Origin: Massilia sp. UMI-21
GTDB lineage: Bacteria > Pseudomonadota > Gammaproteobacteria > Burkholderiales > Burkholderiaceae_D
Direction of reading: 5' to 3'
Assembly (NCBI GenBank): GCA_015277795.1
Contig: CP063848.1
Span: forward strand, 1,984,001-2,048,000
Length of the DNA: 64,000 nt
Below are positions 15,696-25,144 of the stretch, piece by piece (the first letter of the stretch is position 1; each line of letters opens with the position of its first letter). The translations under genes were made by a program, and so were the position numbers. The notes beneath the pieces are model-generated. The model was given only the letters and a program-made list of their open reading frames with translations, had not been told where the DNA came from and did no database searches.

Positions 15696-18647
15696 TCAAC
15701 CGCCTGGCGCTGCGCTCCCGGTTCCGGACGCCGCCACGGCAGTCGCCGTCGGCGCCTCCGGATTCAAGACCACCTGCACGTAGTTCTGTTCGTTGAAGTA
15801 GCGCCGCGCCGCCACCCGGATATCCTCGGCGCGCAGGGCCTGCACCTGCTGCTCGACCTGCAGGATCGATGCCGGGTCGGTGCCTTCGCTGAGCGCCGTC
15901 TGCAGGTGTCCCAGCCAGTAGCCGTTCTCGCGCAGCGAGCGGCGGTGGTTCTGGATCCAGTTGCTCTTCACCTTGTCCAGGTCGGCCGCCTGCGGGCCAT
16001 CGCGCTGCAGCTTTTCGATCTCGGCGAAGGTCGCCGCGATCACCTTGTCCACATGTTCCGGTCCGGTGGGCAGGGTCACGCCGATCGAGTAGTGCCCGTA
16101 GGGGATCTTGCTCAGCACACCCGAGGCGCCGCCGCCGTAGATCAGCGCCATTTTCTCGCGCAGCACATCGATGATGCGCAGGTTGAGCACCTCGAGCAGG
16201 GCCGACAGGCGCAGCTGTTCGGCTTCGCTGAATTCGGCCGCGCCGGTAAAGGTCAGCGAGATCGTGCTCTTCGGCTCGGAGCCGCTGCGCACCTCGCGCT
16301 TGACCACGCCTTGCGCCGGGCGCAGGCCGACGTCGCGGTAGGCCACGGTGAGTTCCGGCGTCGGCAGGCTGCCCAGGTAGGTCGCCAGCAGGGGCTTGAT
16401 CGTGGCCACGTCGAAACTGCCGACCAGGATGAAGCTCAGGTCGCGGGCGGAGGAGAAGCGCTGGCGGAAGATCTCGATGCTGCGGTCGAGGTCGATCTGC
16501 TCGTATTCTTCCGCCTTCAGGGTGCGCGGGGCGCGCGGATGCTTGTTGTACAGCGCCGCCATGACCGCGTCGCCAAAGTGCGCGCCCGGCTGGGCGGTCT
16601 GGTTGCGAGCCTGCTCGGCCTGCTTGCCGACGTAGGAGCGGAACAGGTCTTCGTCGCGCCGCACGTCCTGGAACTTCAGCCAGGTCAGTTGCAGCATGGT
16701 CTCGATGTCGGTCGCGCCCGAGGCGCCCACCACCACGTCGGTGTAGTTGGCCAGGCCGACGTTCACCTGGGCCGCCTTGCCGGCCAGGATCTTGCGCATG
16801 TCCAGCGGCGTGAAATCCTTCACGCCCATGCTGGCCACGATCGCGTTGGCGAAGCGCGCATTCAGGATGTCCTGGTCGCCGAACAGGCTCTGGCCGCCGA
16901 AGCGGGCCGCGCTCATCAATACCTGGTCGTTGCGGAAGTCGGTCGGCTTGAGGATCACCTTGACCCCGTTCGACAGGGTCAGGCGGGTCAGGCCGAGCGC
17001 TTTGTCGTGGGTCTCGGCCACGATGCTGCCTGCCTTGGGCGGGCGTTCCATCAGGCGTTTCGCCAGCGTCTTCTCGTCGCGCGGCTGCAGTTCGGCGCGC
17101 TGCGCCGCGGCCACCGCGCCCAGCAGCTGTGCGCCCTGCGGCGTCTCGGGACGGGTCACGCCGGTGTACAGCACCAGCTTGCCCGACGCGAGCGGGATGG
17201 TGCGGCGCGCATAGTCGTTGATCTCGGCGAGCGTGATGCCGGGCACCAGTTCCTTGACGTAGCGGTACTCGGTGTCGATGCCGGGAATCGCTTCCTGCTG
17301 CAGGAAATTGCGGATGTACTCGGCGGCATAGGTGCCCGAATCGCTCTTGGCGCGTTCGTTCCAGGCCTGTTCGTAGGTGCGCATCAGGTTTTTCTTGACC
17401 CGCTCGAGTTCGTCCGCGCTGAAGCCGAAGCGGCGCGCGCGCTCGTTTTCCTCGACCAGGGCGGTGAGGGCGGCTTCGGCGCCGCGCGGTCCGAGCGCGG
17501 CCGAGGCATTGTAGGAACGGTAGCGCGGGGTCAGCTTGCCGAGCGAGCTGCTGGCGCCCATGAAGGGCGGCTCCGGCAGCTGCGACAGCTCCTGCAGGCG
17601 CTGGTTCAGCATGCTCGAGAACATCGACTGCACCAGGTCGTCGCGGTAGGCGCGGACAGTGCCGGCCTCGACCACCGGCTGCACCGGGTAGCGGATCAGC
17701 ACCGCATTGCCGGTCGCCTCGGGGTCGGTGACCACCAGGGCCTCGCTTGCCTGGCGCGTCGGGATCTCGGCATAGGCGCGCGGGCGCGCCGGGCTGGGAT
17801 TCTTGAGGTGCGCGAAGTGCGACTTGACCAGCTTCTCGGCCCGGGCCGGGTCGATGTCGCCGACCACCACCACCGCCATCAGGTCGGGGCGGTACCAGTC
17901 GCGGTAGAAGCGCGTCAAGGCGTCAGGCTTGAAGTTGCGCAGCACCTCTTCGGTGCCGATCGGCAGGCGCTCGGCATACCTCGAGCCGTTGAAGATCGCC
18001 GGCATGATCTGCTTGCCCATGCGGTCCGAAGCGCCCTTGCCGAGGCGTAGCTCTTCGAGCACGATGCCGCGTTCCTTGTCGACCGCCTCCGGATCGAAGT
18101 CCAGGCCGTGGGCCCAGTCTTCCAGCACCTGGAAGGCCTTGGCCACGTGTTCCGGCTTGTCGGTCGGGATCGGCAGGATGTAGACGGTTTCGTCGAACGA
18201 GGTGTAGGCGTTCAGGTCGGCGCCGAAGCCGACCCCGATCGACTGCAGGTAGGACACCAGCTCATGCTTGCGGAAATGCGTGGAGCCGTTGAAGGCCATG
18301 TGCTCGACGAAATGGGCCAGGCCACGCTGGTCCTCGTCCTCGAGGATCGAGCCGGCCTTGACCACCAGGCGCAGTTCGAGCTTGCGTTCGGGGCGGGCAT
18401 TGCGCTGGATGTAATAGGTGAGGCCGTTGGCGAGCTTGCCTACCTTGACCTGCGGACCGACCGGGATCGGGGCGTCCAGGCGCAAGGAACCGGCGGTCCG
18501 GGACGTGGCCCTGGCGCTGGGCGGCTCGGCTGTCGCGGGGGCTTGTGCGGCGGCCACCGGCACGGCCGCCAGCGATTGTACGCACAGCAGCGCGGCCAGG
18601 CAGTGGCCGATCAGGCCGAGGGGGCCGCGCAGGGGTTTCTTGCTCAT
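15696..18647 (-). CDS. M16-family metallopeptidase (pitrilysin-like, two-domain)
   Basis: A large zinc protease (983 aa from ATG 18647). A signal peptide-like N-terminus (LIGHCLAALLCVQSLAAVPVAAAQA) suggests periplasmic export. The inverse zinc motif HFVEH (His112, Glu115, His116) is present, with the conserved downstream Glu pair in KERGIVLEELRLG. The two-halved architecture is visible: a first M16 N/C pair with VVGDIDPARAEKLVKSHF, and a second, inactive-type half beginning near LTLSNGVKVILKPTDFRNDQVL. Length and layout match the pitrilysin-like proteins of proteobacteria (PqqL-like). The in-frame extension upstream lacks a ribosome site and would mask the signal. Confidence 0.9.
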   Translation of the reverse strand: MSKKPLRGPLGLIGHCLAALLCVQSLAAVPVAAAQAPATAEPPSARATSRTAGSLRLDAPIPVGPQVKVGKLANGLTYYIQRNARPERKLELRLVVKAGSILEDEDQRGLAHFVEHMAFNGSTHFRKHELVSYLQSIGVGFGADLNAYTSFDETVYILPIPTDKPEHVAKAFQVLEDWAHGLDFDPEAVDKERGIVLEELRLGKGASDRMGKQIMPAIFNGSRYAERLPIGTEEVLRNFKPDALTRFYRDWYRPDLMAVVVVGDIDPARAEKLVKSHFAHLKNPSPARPRAYAEIPTRQASEALVVTDPEATGNAVLIRYPVQPVVEAGTVRAYRDDLVQSMFSSMLNQRLQELSQLPEPPFMGASSSLGKLTPRYRSYNASAALGPRGAEAALTALVEENERARRFGFSADELERVKKNLMRTYEQAWNERAKSDSGTYAAEYIRNFLQQEAIPGIDTEYRYVKELVPGITLAEINDYARRTIPLASGKLVLYTGVTRPETPQGAQLLGAVAAAQRAELQPRDEKTLAKRLMERPPKAGSIVAETHDKALGLTRLTLSNGVKVILKPTDFRNDQVLMSAARFGGQSLFGDQDILNARFANAIVASMGVKDFTPLDMRKILAGKAAQVNVGLANYTDVVVGASGATDIETMLQLTWLKFQDVRRDEDLFRSYVGKQAEQARNQTAQPGAHFGDAVMAALYNKHPRAPRTLKAEEYEQIDLDRSIEIFRQRFSSARDLSFILVGSFDVATIKPLLATYLGSLPTPELTVAYRDVGLRPAQGVVKREVRSGSEPKSTISLTFTGAAEFSEAEQLRLSALLEVLNLRIIDVLREKMALIYGGGASGVLSKIPYGHYSIGVTLPTGPEHVDKVIAATFAEIEKLQRDGPQAADLDKVKSNWIQNHRRSLRENGYWLGHLQTALSEGTDPASILQVEQQVQALRAEDIRVAARRYFNEQNYVQVVLNPEAPTATAVAASGTGSAAPGG

Positions 18648-18726
18648 CTGGAATCCGATTCTGGTGACGAGCACGCATTCTACCGCGCGTGCCGGCCGAC
18701 GCTGTTGCGCCAAGGCCGTAGTATGT

Positions 18727-21396
18727 TCATACAGTAACGCGTCCCTTGGCCAGCAGTTGTGCCATTTCGTGGGCCGGCACCGGGCGGCTGTACAGGTAGC
18801 CCTGCATGACGTCGCAGCCGATGAGGCCCAGGAAGTCGCGCTGGCCCACCGTTTCCACGCCTTCGGCCACGACCGACAGCGCCAGGCCCTGGGCCAGCGC
18901 GATGGTGGCCTGGGCGATCGCCGCGCTGCGCTGCTCGACCGTGATGTTGCGCACGAAAGTCTGGTCGATCTTCAGTTTGTCGAGCGGGAAGCGCGACAGG
19001 TAGCCGAGCGAGGAATAACCGGTGCCGAAGTCGTCCAGCGAGAGCGACACGCCCATGGCGCGCAGCTCGGCCATCTGCGTCTCGGCCACGGCGCTGTCGC
19101 CCAGCATCACGCTCTCGGTCAGCTCCACCTCCAGGTAGCGCGGCGCCAGGCCGCTATCGAGCAGGGCCTTGCGCACGACGGCGCACACCGAGCCGGCCTT
19201 GAACTGGCTGGCCGAGACATTGACCGCCACCCGCACCGGCGGCAGGCCGGCGTTCTGCCAGGCCTTGTTCTGGAAGCATGCCTGGCGGATCACCCATTCG
19301 CCGATCGGGTGGATCAGGCCGGTATCCTCGGCCAGCGGGATGAAGTCGCCCGGCGGCACCACGCCGATTTCGGCGCTGCGCCAGCGCAGCAGGGCTTCCA
19401 TCCCGACCACGCGGCCGTCGAGACGCGCAACCTGTGGCTGGTAGTGCAGGGCCAGCTCGTCGCGCTCGATGGCGCGCCGCAGACGCGTTTCCAGGGCCAG
19501 CCAGCGCAAGGCCTGCGCGTTCATCTCGCCCTTGAAGAAGCGGAACCCGTTGCGCCCCGCACCCTTCACCTCGGTCAGCGCGGCGTCGGCGGCTTTCAGC
19601 AGGTCGCCCGGGGCGTTGCCGTCGCGCGGGAAGATGCTGATGCCGACGCTGCCGGTCACCACCACGTCGTGCCCGCCGACCGAATGGGGCTGGGCGATGG
19701 CATCGATCAGGCGGCGCGCGGCCAGGATGATGTCCTCGTTGTCGCGGCAAGCGGTGAGCAGCAGGACGAACTCGTCGCCCGACAGCCGCGCCAGGGTGTC
19801 GGTGGGGCCGGCGATGTCGCCCACCCGGCGCGCCACCTCGCGCAGCACCGCATCGCCGGCCGCGTGGCCCAGGCTGTCGTTGATGCGCGACAGGCGGTCG
19901 ACATTGAACATGAGCAGCGCGAGCTGGCCGTCGCCCTGGCGCGCGGCCGCCATCGCCTGCTGCAGGCGGTCGTTGAACAGCGAGCGGTTGGGCAGCAGGG
20001 TGAGCGCGTCGTGGTTCGACAGGAAGTCGAGCTGGTAGTGCGCGGCTTTCAGGGCCGACAGGTCGGTCGATACGGCCACGTAGGCCGTCAGCTTGCCGGC
20101 CTCGTCGCGCACGGCGCTGATGCTGGTGCGCGCCGGATAGACCTCGCCGTTCTTGCGCCGGTTCCAGATCTCGCCGCGCCACTGGCCGTCGTGTTCCAGG
20201 CACTGCCACATGGCGAGGTAGAAGCCGGCGTCATGGCGGCCCGAACGCAGGATGCGCGGGTTCTGGCCCAGCACCTCGGCTTCGCCGAAGCCCGTGATCT
20301 GCTCGAAGGCCGGATTCACCGCCACGATGTTGGCGTCGGCATCGGTCATCACGATGCCTTCCTGGGTGCTGTCGAACACCTGGCGCGCCAGTTCGAGGCG
20401 GTGCTCGCTTTCGCGCAGGGCATGGTCGGCGTCGGCGCGCGCCAGCGCTTCCAGCTGGAGCTGGGCCGCATGGCGCTGGATGAGGTCGTACAGGTTCAGG
20501 TTTTCATAGGCCACCGCCAGCTGGGCGGCCAGTGCGGTGGCCCAGCGTTCCTCTTCGTCGGTGAACGAGGGTGCGCCCGGGCGGCGCGCGCAGTACAGCC
20601 AGCCGTGCGGGTGCTGCAGGTCGTGCACCTGCAGGCCCAGGAAGCTGCCCATGGCCGGATGGCAGGACGGGATGCCGCCCAGCAGGGGATCGCCCTTGCT
20701 CAGGCGCAGCGGCGCCCGGGCGCGCAGCAGCATGCCGGGCAGTCGGGCTTCGTCGAGGGCGTGGGAGGCCAGCAGGCTGGGGGCGAGCGCCCAGGTGTCG
20801 AGGTGGCGCACGCTACGTTCGCCCCGGTCGAGCAGGCACAGGGCGGCAAAGTCGGCGTGCAGGACGCGCCGCGCGGCGTCGAGGAAGGAGGCGGCCAGGG
20901 TCTCGACGCGGCGCTCGCCGATCAGGGTCAGGCACATGCGTTCGAGTTCGGCCAGGCGCGCGCCCAGGTCGAAGGGAAGCGCACGTTCGCTTTCCTGGAC
21001 CGGCGGCGCCGGCGGCGCGACGCCCTCGCGCATGCCCAGCTCGGCTCCGATGGCGCCCAGGATCTGCTGCGGGTCGGCCGGCTTGGACAGGACGGTGGCG
21101 ACGCCGCAGCGCGCCGCCATCGCCCGGGTCTCGCGTTCCGCGTAGACGGCCGAAAAGAAAATCACGCGGATGCTGCGCAGGTCGGCATCGCGGCGCAGCT
21201 GCTGTACCAGTTCGTAGCCGTCCATCACGGGCATCAGCAGGTCGGTGATGATCAGGTCGGGGCGTTGTGCGCGTGCCAGCGCCAGGGCCTGGGCGCCGTC
21301 CTCCGCTTCGAGCAGCCGGTGGCCGGTGTAAGCGATCAGCGCCTTGAGGAAGGCACGGTTGCTCGGCCGGTCGTCGACGACGAGGATCGTGGCCAT
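18727..21396 (-). CDS. Response regulator with GAF, PAS, GGDEF and EAL domains
   Basis: An 889-aa c-di-GMP signalling protein. It has an N-terminal receiver domain (VVDDRPSNRAFLKALI, phosphoacceptor Asp52 in LIITDLLMPVMDGYEL), a GAF-like region (about 180-310, WALAPSLLAS ... WATALAAQLAVAYENL), a PAS domain (about 340-460, REGIVMTDADANIVAVNPAF-type motif GIVMTDADANIVAVNPAFEQ), then GGDEF (LARLSGDEFVLLLTA, here SGDEF) and EAL (GMEALLRWRS ... [13 protein letters not shown]). The EAL active-site pattern is intact, so phosphodiesterase activity is plausible; SGDEF may still be active. No cognate kinase is adjacent. Confidence 0.93.
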   Translation of the reverse strand: MATILVVDDRPSNRAFLKALIAYTGHRLLEAEDGAQALALARAQRPDLIITDLLMPVMDGYELVQQLRRDADLRSIRVIFFSAVYAERETRAMAARCGVATVLSKPADPQQILGAIGAELGMREGVAPPAPPVQESERALPFDLGARLAELERMCLTLIGERRVETLAASFLDAARRVLHADFAALCLLDRGERSVRHLDTWALAPSLLASHALDEARLPGMLLRARAPLRLSKGDPLLGGIPSCHPAMGSFLGLQVHDLQHPHGWLYCARRPGAPSFTDEEERWATALAAQLAVAYENLNLYDLIQRHAAQLQLEALARADADHALRESEHRLELARQVFDSTQEGIVMTDADANIVAVNPAFEQITGFGEAEVLGQNPRILRSGRHDAGFYLAMWQCLEHDGQWRGEIWNRRKNGEVYPARTSISAVRDEAGKLTAYVAVSTDLSALKAAHYQLDFLSNHDALTLLPNRSLFNDRLQQAMAAARQGDGQLALLMFNVDRLSRINDSLGHAAGDAVLREVARRVGDIAGPTDTLARLSGDEFVLLLTACRDNEDIILAARRLIDAIAQPHSVGGHDVVVTGSVGISIFPRDGNAPGDLLKAADAALTEVKGAGRNGFRFFKGEMNAQALRWLALETRLRRAIERDELALHYQPQVARLDGRVVGMEALLRWRSAEIGVVPPGDFIPLAEDTGLIHPIGEWVIRQACFQNKAWQNAGLPPVRVAVNVSASQFKAGSVCAVVRKALLDSGLAPRYLEVELTESVMLGDSAVAETQMAELRAMGVSLSLDDFGTGYSSLGYLSRFPLDKLKIDQTFVRNITVEQRSAAIAQATIALAQGLALSVVAEGVETVGQRDFLGLIGCDVMQGYLYSRPVPAHEMAQLLAKGRVTV

Positions 21397-21756
21397 TCAG
21401 CGCCGCCTTTGCGCAGAAAGGCTGCATGGATCGGGCGGATGGCGGACGACCATCATGGCAACTCCAGAAAATGGCCGGCTATCACTCGGGAAACACCTCC
21501 GTGACGCACCCGGCCGCAATGTCTTTATCATAATCCAGGCATGCGTGGGCACGCTGTCTTGTTGCGTGCGGGAAACTATAGGGTAAACAAATTTGTGTCC
21601 TTTCACGCACACTGTTCGGAATTTGTTGCTTTCAGGGAACAAAGCTTGACGTATTCCCAGCGTTGTGGTCCTGGGGCCCGCCATCACCTCGGTTGAAAGA
21701 CAGTAAATCCTTTAAAATAGCGGATTACGCAAAATCCCCCGTTTCAAGGAATCCGT
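21397..21756. promoter_or_regulatory. Divergent intergenic region between the GGDEF/EAL gene and ribBA
   Basis: About 360 bases that must hold the promoters of both flanking genes. An AT-rich stretch lies at about 21580-21720 (GGGTAAACAAATTTGTG, TTTAAAATAGCGG). No FMN (RFN) riboswitch elements are visible, although this would be a natural place for one. Confidence 0.4.
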
Positions 21757-22863
21757 ATGCCTATCTCCAGCACCGAGGAAATCGTTGCCGAACTGCGCGC
21801 AGGGCGCATGGTCATTCTTGTCGACGAAGAAGACCGCGAAAACGAGGGCGACCTGGTGCTTGCCGCCGACTTCGTCACCCCGGAAGCGATCAACTTCATG
21901 ATCCGCCATGCGCGTGGCCTGGTCTGCCTGACCCTGACCGAAGAACGTTGCGACGAGCTGGCGCTGCCGATGATGACCTCGAAGAACGGCACCTCGTTCG
22001 GCACCAATTTCACGGTGTCGATCGAGGCGGCCGAGGGCGTGACCACCGGCATTTCCGCGGCCGACCGCGCGCGCACCATCCAGGTCGCCGTGAACAAGGG
22101 AACGACCCCGGACGACCTGGTCCAGCCGGGTCACATCTTCCCGCTGCGCGCCCAGAAGGGCGGCGTCCTGATGCGCGCCGGCCATACCGAAGCCGGCTGC
22201 GACCTGACCGAGATGGCCGGCCTGACCCCGGCCTCGGTGATCTGCGAGATCATCAAGGAAGACGGCACCATGGCGCGCCTGCCGGACCTGATCGACTTCG
22301 CCGGCGAACACAAGCTGAAGATCGGCACCATTGCCGACCTGATCCATTACCGCAGCCAGAACGAAAGCCTGGTCGAGCGCGTGGCCGAGCGTCCCCTGAG
22401 CACCCCGTATGGCGAGTTCAAGCTGGTCGCCTTCCGCGACAAGCCGAGCGGCGCCGCCCACCTGGCCCTGGTGCACGGCGAACTGGCGCGCGACAAGGAA
22501 GCCCTGGTGCGGGTGCACCAGCCGGTCTCGATCCTGGACGTGCTCGGCAATTGCGCCTCGACCCACTCCTGGGACCTGGCCTCGGCCATGAAGGCGGTGC
22601 AGGGCGGCGACTGTGGCGCCATCGTGCTGCTCAACTGCGGCGAGACCGCCGACCAGCTGTTCGCCCAGTTCGCCCCGCGCGATACCGGCCCGAGGAGCGC
22701 GCGTGCGGCATCGATGGACCTGCGCACCTACGGTATCGGCGCCCAGATCCTGCGCAATCTCGGCGTGGGCAAGATGCAACTGCTGGCCAACCCGCGCAAG
22801 ATGCCGTCGATGACCGGCTTCGACCTGGAAGTCACCGGCTACCTGCCGCAGCCGTCCGCGTGA
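21757..22863 (+). CDS. ribBA: 3,4-dihydroxy-2-butanone 4-phosphate synthase with a degenerate GTP cyclohydrolase II-like domain (RibBX type)
   Basis: The N-terminal 200 residues are an intact DHBP synthase: DEEDRENEGDLVLAAD (acidic metal-binding loop), INFMIRHARGLVCL, and the HTEAGCDL active-site motif. It makes the four-carbon unit for lumazine. The C-terminal GTP cyclohydrolase II-like domain lacks the zinc site: where RibA has VRVHSEC...CDC, this protein has VRVHQPVSILDVLGNC, and the catalytic RQEGR is replaced by NCGETADQL. The domain is therefore probably inactive as a cyclohydrolase; similar proteins are called RibBX and rely on a separate RibA. Good 3' neighbours ribH and nusB follow. 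Confidence 0.9.
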   Translation: MPISSTEEIVAELRAGRMVILVDEEDRENEGDLVLAADFVTPEAINFMIRHARGLVCLTLTEERCDELALPMMTSKNGTSFGTNFTVSIEAAEGVTTGISAADRARTIQVAVNKGTTPDDLVQPGHIFPLRAQKGGVLMRAGHTEAGCDLTEMAGLTPASVICEIIKEDGTMARLPDLIDFAGEHKLKIGTIADLIHYRSQNESLVERVAERPLSTPYGEFKLVAFRDKPSGAAHLALVHGELARDKEALVRVHQPVSILDVLGNCASTHSWDLASAMKAVQGGDCGAIVLLNCGETADQLFAQFAPRDTGPRSARAASMDLRTYGIGAQILRNLGVGKMQLLANPRKMPSMTGFDLEVTGYLPQPSA

Positions 22864-22934
22864 CGGGTCCGGTACGACGCGCCGTAGAGAAATCACACTA
22901 ATATATATACATCACAGAGAAGAAGAGGTCAGCC

Positions 22935-23414
22935 ATGACGGTACCAACTTATGAAAGCAACCTGGCGGGCGAAGGCCTGCGCATCGGCATCGTGCAGGCG
23001 CGGTTCAACGCCGACGTCGGCCATGGCCTGCTGTCATCCTGCCTGGCCGAACTGAAGCGCCTGGGCGTCGGCGACGAGGACATCCTCCACGTTACCGTCC
23101 CGGGTGCGCTGGAAGTGCCGCTGGCGCTGCAGAAGATGGCCGAGACCCAGCAGTTCGATGCGCTGGTCGCGCTCGGCGCGGTGATCCGCGGCGAAACCTA
23201 CCACTTCGAGCTGGTCTCGAACGAGTCGGGCGCGGGCATCACCCGCATCGGCCTGGACTACGGCATGCCGATCGCCAACGCCATCCTCACCACCGAGAAC
23301 GACGAGCAGGCCGAAGTCCGCATGGCCGAGAAGGGCCTGGAAGCGGCGCGCGTCGCGGTCGAGATGTCGAACCTGCTGTTCGCGCTCGAAGAGCTGCAGG
23401 CCGAAGAAGAATAA
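22935..23414 (+). CDS. ribH: 6,7-dimethyl-8-ribityllumazine synthase RibH
   Basis: Lumazine synthase of 159 aa, the enzyme before riboflavin synthase. Visible motifs: [17 protein letters not shown] (start of the fold, W/F stacking residue), [24 protein letters not shown] (His region) and GIAIGLDYG-like [19 protein letters not shown]. Length is typical of the 60-mer type. Start ATG 22935 with AGAGGTCAGCC upstream. It forms an operon with ribBA (71-base gap) and is followed by a terminator-like hairpin before nusB. Confidence 0.96.
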   Translation: MTVPTYESNLAGEGLRIGIVQARFNADVGHGLLSSCLAELKRLGVGDEDILHVTVPGALEVPLALQKMAETQQFDALVALGAVIRGETYHFELVSNESGAGITRIGLDYGMPIANAILTTENDEQAEVRMAEKGLEAARVAVEMSNLLFALEELQAEEE

Positions 23415-23429
23415 GAGCGCCTGAGCTTT

Positions 23430-23461
23430 CCCCCATGGCGGCCTTGCCGCCGTGGGGGTTT
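23430..23461 (+). terminator. Hairpin between ribH and nusB
   Basis: CCCCCATGGCGG pairs with CCGCCGTGGGGG around CCTTG, followed by TTTG. This could reduce readthrough into nusB rather than block it. Confidence 0.6.
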
Positions 23462-23498
23462 GTCAAGCGCTCCAGGAATAAGGAAGGAAGAGAATCAC

Positions 23499-23969
23499 AT
23501 GACCGATAAAACCACGCACGCCAACCCGAGCAAGAACCGCACGCCGCGCCACCGCGCGCGCGAGTTCGCGCTGCAGGGCCTGTACCAGTGGCTGCTGAAC
23601 AATGAGCCGGCCCGCACGGTCGTCGCCAACATCCGTGGCGCGCACGGCTTCGAGAAGGCCGACGGCGAATTCTTCGGCGAACTGCTGAACGGCGCCATTG
23701 CCACCTCCGTCGAACTGCGCGAAGCCATCGCGCCGCTGATCGACCGCGGCGTGGCCGAACTGTCGCCGATCGAGCATGCGGTGCTGCTGCTGGGCGCCTA
23801 CGAGCTGAAGAACCATCCGGAAATCCCCTACCGCGTCGTCATCAACGAGGCGGTCGAGCTGACCAAGTCCTTCGGCGGCATCGACGGCCACAAGTACGTC
23901 AACGGCGTGCTGGACAAGCTGGCGTCGAGCCTGCGCCCGGACGAAGTGGCGGCAGACGCGCGCCGCTGA
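23499..23969 (+). CDS. nusB: Transcription antitermination factor NusB
   Basis: An RNA-binding factor (156 aa) that works with NusE in rRNA antitermination. ATG 23499 follows AAGGAAG; the longer frame upstream lies partly in the hairpin. Visible family features: the Arg-rich N-terminus RTPRHRAREFALQGLYQW, then VELREAIAPLIDRGVAELSPIEHAVLLLGAYEL and the C-terminal VVINEAVELTKSFGGIDGHKYVNGVLDKLA. Length is typical. The ribH-nusB order is widely conserved. Confidence 0.97.
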   Translation: MTDKTTHANPSKNRTPRHRAREFALQGLYQWLLNNEPARTVVANIRGAHGFEKADGEFFGELLNGAIATSVELREAIAPLIDRGVAELSPIEHAVLLLGAYELKNHPEIPYRVVINEAVELTKSFGGIDGHKYVNGVLDKLASSLRPDEVAADARR

Positions 23970-23993
23970 TCCGCGGTTCTTCCATATGGAGAG

Positions 23994-24027
23994 AAAGCCA
24001 CCGTGGCGTTGCCCGGTGGCTTTTTTA
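23994..24027 (+). terminator. Rho-independent terminator after nusB
   Basis: AAGCCACCG pairs with CGGTGGCTT, followed by TTTTTT (24021-24026). Confidence 0.85.
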
Positions 24028-24183
24028 TTGCCGCTGTTTCGCTTGCCCGTCGATGAAGCCGATGGCGCGCCACCATGTTGTCCTGAAGCCACGCAACAGG
24101 CGGCGCCGGCGGGCCCGGCCAGGGGAGGGGCTTGAGCCGCAACAGTTCAGGCCTCATCCCTCGCCAACGCTGGCGGCGCCAAC

Positions 24184-24208
24184 GAAAAAGCCACCGCAAA
24201 GGGTGGCT
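24184..24208 (-). terminator. Terminator of the lytic transglycosylase gene
   Basis: AGCCACC/GGTGGCT (24189-24208) around GCAAAG; on the minus strand it is followed by a run of T (AAAAAG on the plus strand at 24185-24190). Confidence 0.75.
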
Positions 24209-24232
24209 GCCGAGGCGTGTTTCCTGCCTGGC

Positions 24233-25144
24233 TTACAGGGTGGCCAGCGCTTCCAGGCCGTGGTTGTCCGGCTTGGCGGGAGCAACCGCAGGACTGGTCA
24301 CCGGAGCCTCGTTCGGCACGGCGGCCGGCGCCTGCTTGACCACGACCGGCGCCGGCAGCGGACGCGGATTGGTGATCGGCACCTTGTGGCCGCGCGCAAC
24401 CTGCTTCAGTCGCTTGTACTCGGCCAGCACCTTGGCGCCGTAGCCGGAATCGGTTGCCAGGTCGGCCGCGCCGACGTAGGTCTTCAGGCCGCCTTCGACG
24501 GAACCGGTGCGCTTGACGTAATCCTTCAGGATCAGGGCGCCGACCTTGATGTTGGCGACCGGATTCAGGGCGGCTTCCTGGCCGCCGACCTTCTCGAACT
24601 TGTCGTGGTGAACCTTGGCCATGACCTGCATCAATCCCTTGGCGCCCATCGGGCTTTCGGCGAAGGGGTTCAGGCCGGATTCGATCGCCATCACCGCCAG
24701 GATCAGCAGCGGGTCGAGCTTGACCTCGTGCGCCGTCATGTAGGCGGTCGAGACCAGCATGTTGGCGGCGTCGCTGGCAACGCGGTAACGCCGGCTCAGC
24801 CAGGAGGTGACCCATTGCTGTTGCTTGGTATTGCCGAGGTGCTGCGCAGTCACGTGGCGCGTTTCGACGGCCTCGGCGGCCGGCACGGCCACGGGCGCCG
24901 GAGCGGGCGGCGCCACGGCGACGATCTCGGGCTGGGGATGCAGCATGGTCGAGACGCGCTTGGCGACGTCTTCGTTGGTATACAGCAGCGCCAGCATGGC
25001 CACTGCCGAGAGACCGAATACGGTCAGGGTGTTGCGTGCGGTGTTGAACATGCCGCGTGCCGCTTTGCTCATGGAAGACCATGTGACTGGCTGGCTGGCC
25101 ATGGATTGCACGAGCCTTGCGCTCGTGATGAAACGATGGATCAT
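24233..25144 (-). CDS. Lytic transglycosylase (SLT domain)
   Basis: A 303-aa protein with an N-terminal membrane segment (about 40-56, TVFGLSAVAMLALLYT), then a Pro/Ala linker and a lysozyme-like SLT domain (about 125-250). The catalytic Glu155 is in VMAIESGLNPFAESPMGAKGLMQVM, and the GLMQVM and NIKVGALILKDYV motifs of family 1 lytic transglycosylases are intact, followed by GGLKTYVGAADLATDSGYGAKVL. It cleaves peptidoglycan at the inner-membrane side of the periplasm. Two further Met codons (residues 15 and 25) are possible starts. It is transcribed away from ubiD. Confidence 0.88.
   Translation of the reverse strand: MIHRFITSARLVQSMASQPVTWSSMSKAARGMFNTARNTLTVFGLSAVAMLALLYTNEDVAKRVSTMLHPQPEIVAVAPPAPAPVAVPAAEAVETRHVTAQHLGNTKQQQWVTSWLSRRYRVASDAANMLVSTAYMTAHEVKLDPLLILAVMAIESGLNPFAESPMGAKGLMQVMAKVHHDKFEKVGGQEAALNPVANIKVGALILKDYVKRTGSVEGGLKTYVGAADLATDSGYGAKVLAEYKRLKQVARGHKVPITNPRPLPAPVVVKQAPAAVPNEAPVTSPAVAPAKPDNHGLEALATL

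Noticed and set aside
15906..18050. A plus-strand frame of about 710 codons opposite the M16 protease
   Set aside because: Composition is that of an antisense shadow and the protease motifs are intact.
18418..21504. A plus-strand frame of about 1030 codons
   Set aside because: It mirrors the GGDEF/EAL gene on the other strand and has no motif or ribosome site.
21694..21719. Promoter TTGAAA...TAAAAT before ribBA
   Set aside because: The spacer is only about 14 bases, too short for a standard sigma-70 promoter.
21397..21756. FMN riboswitch upstream of ribBA
   Set aside because: I looked for the conserved RFN blocks and did not see them.
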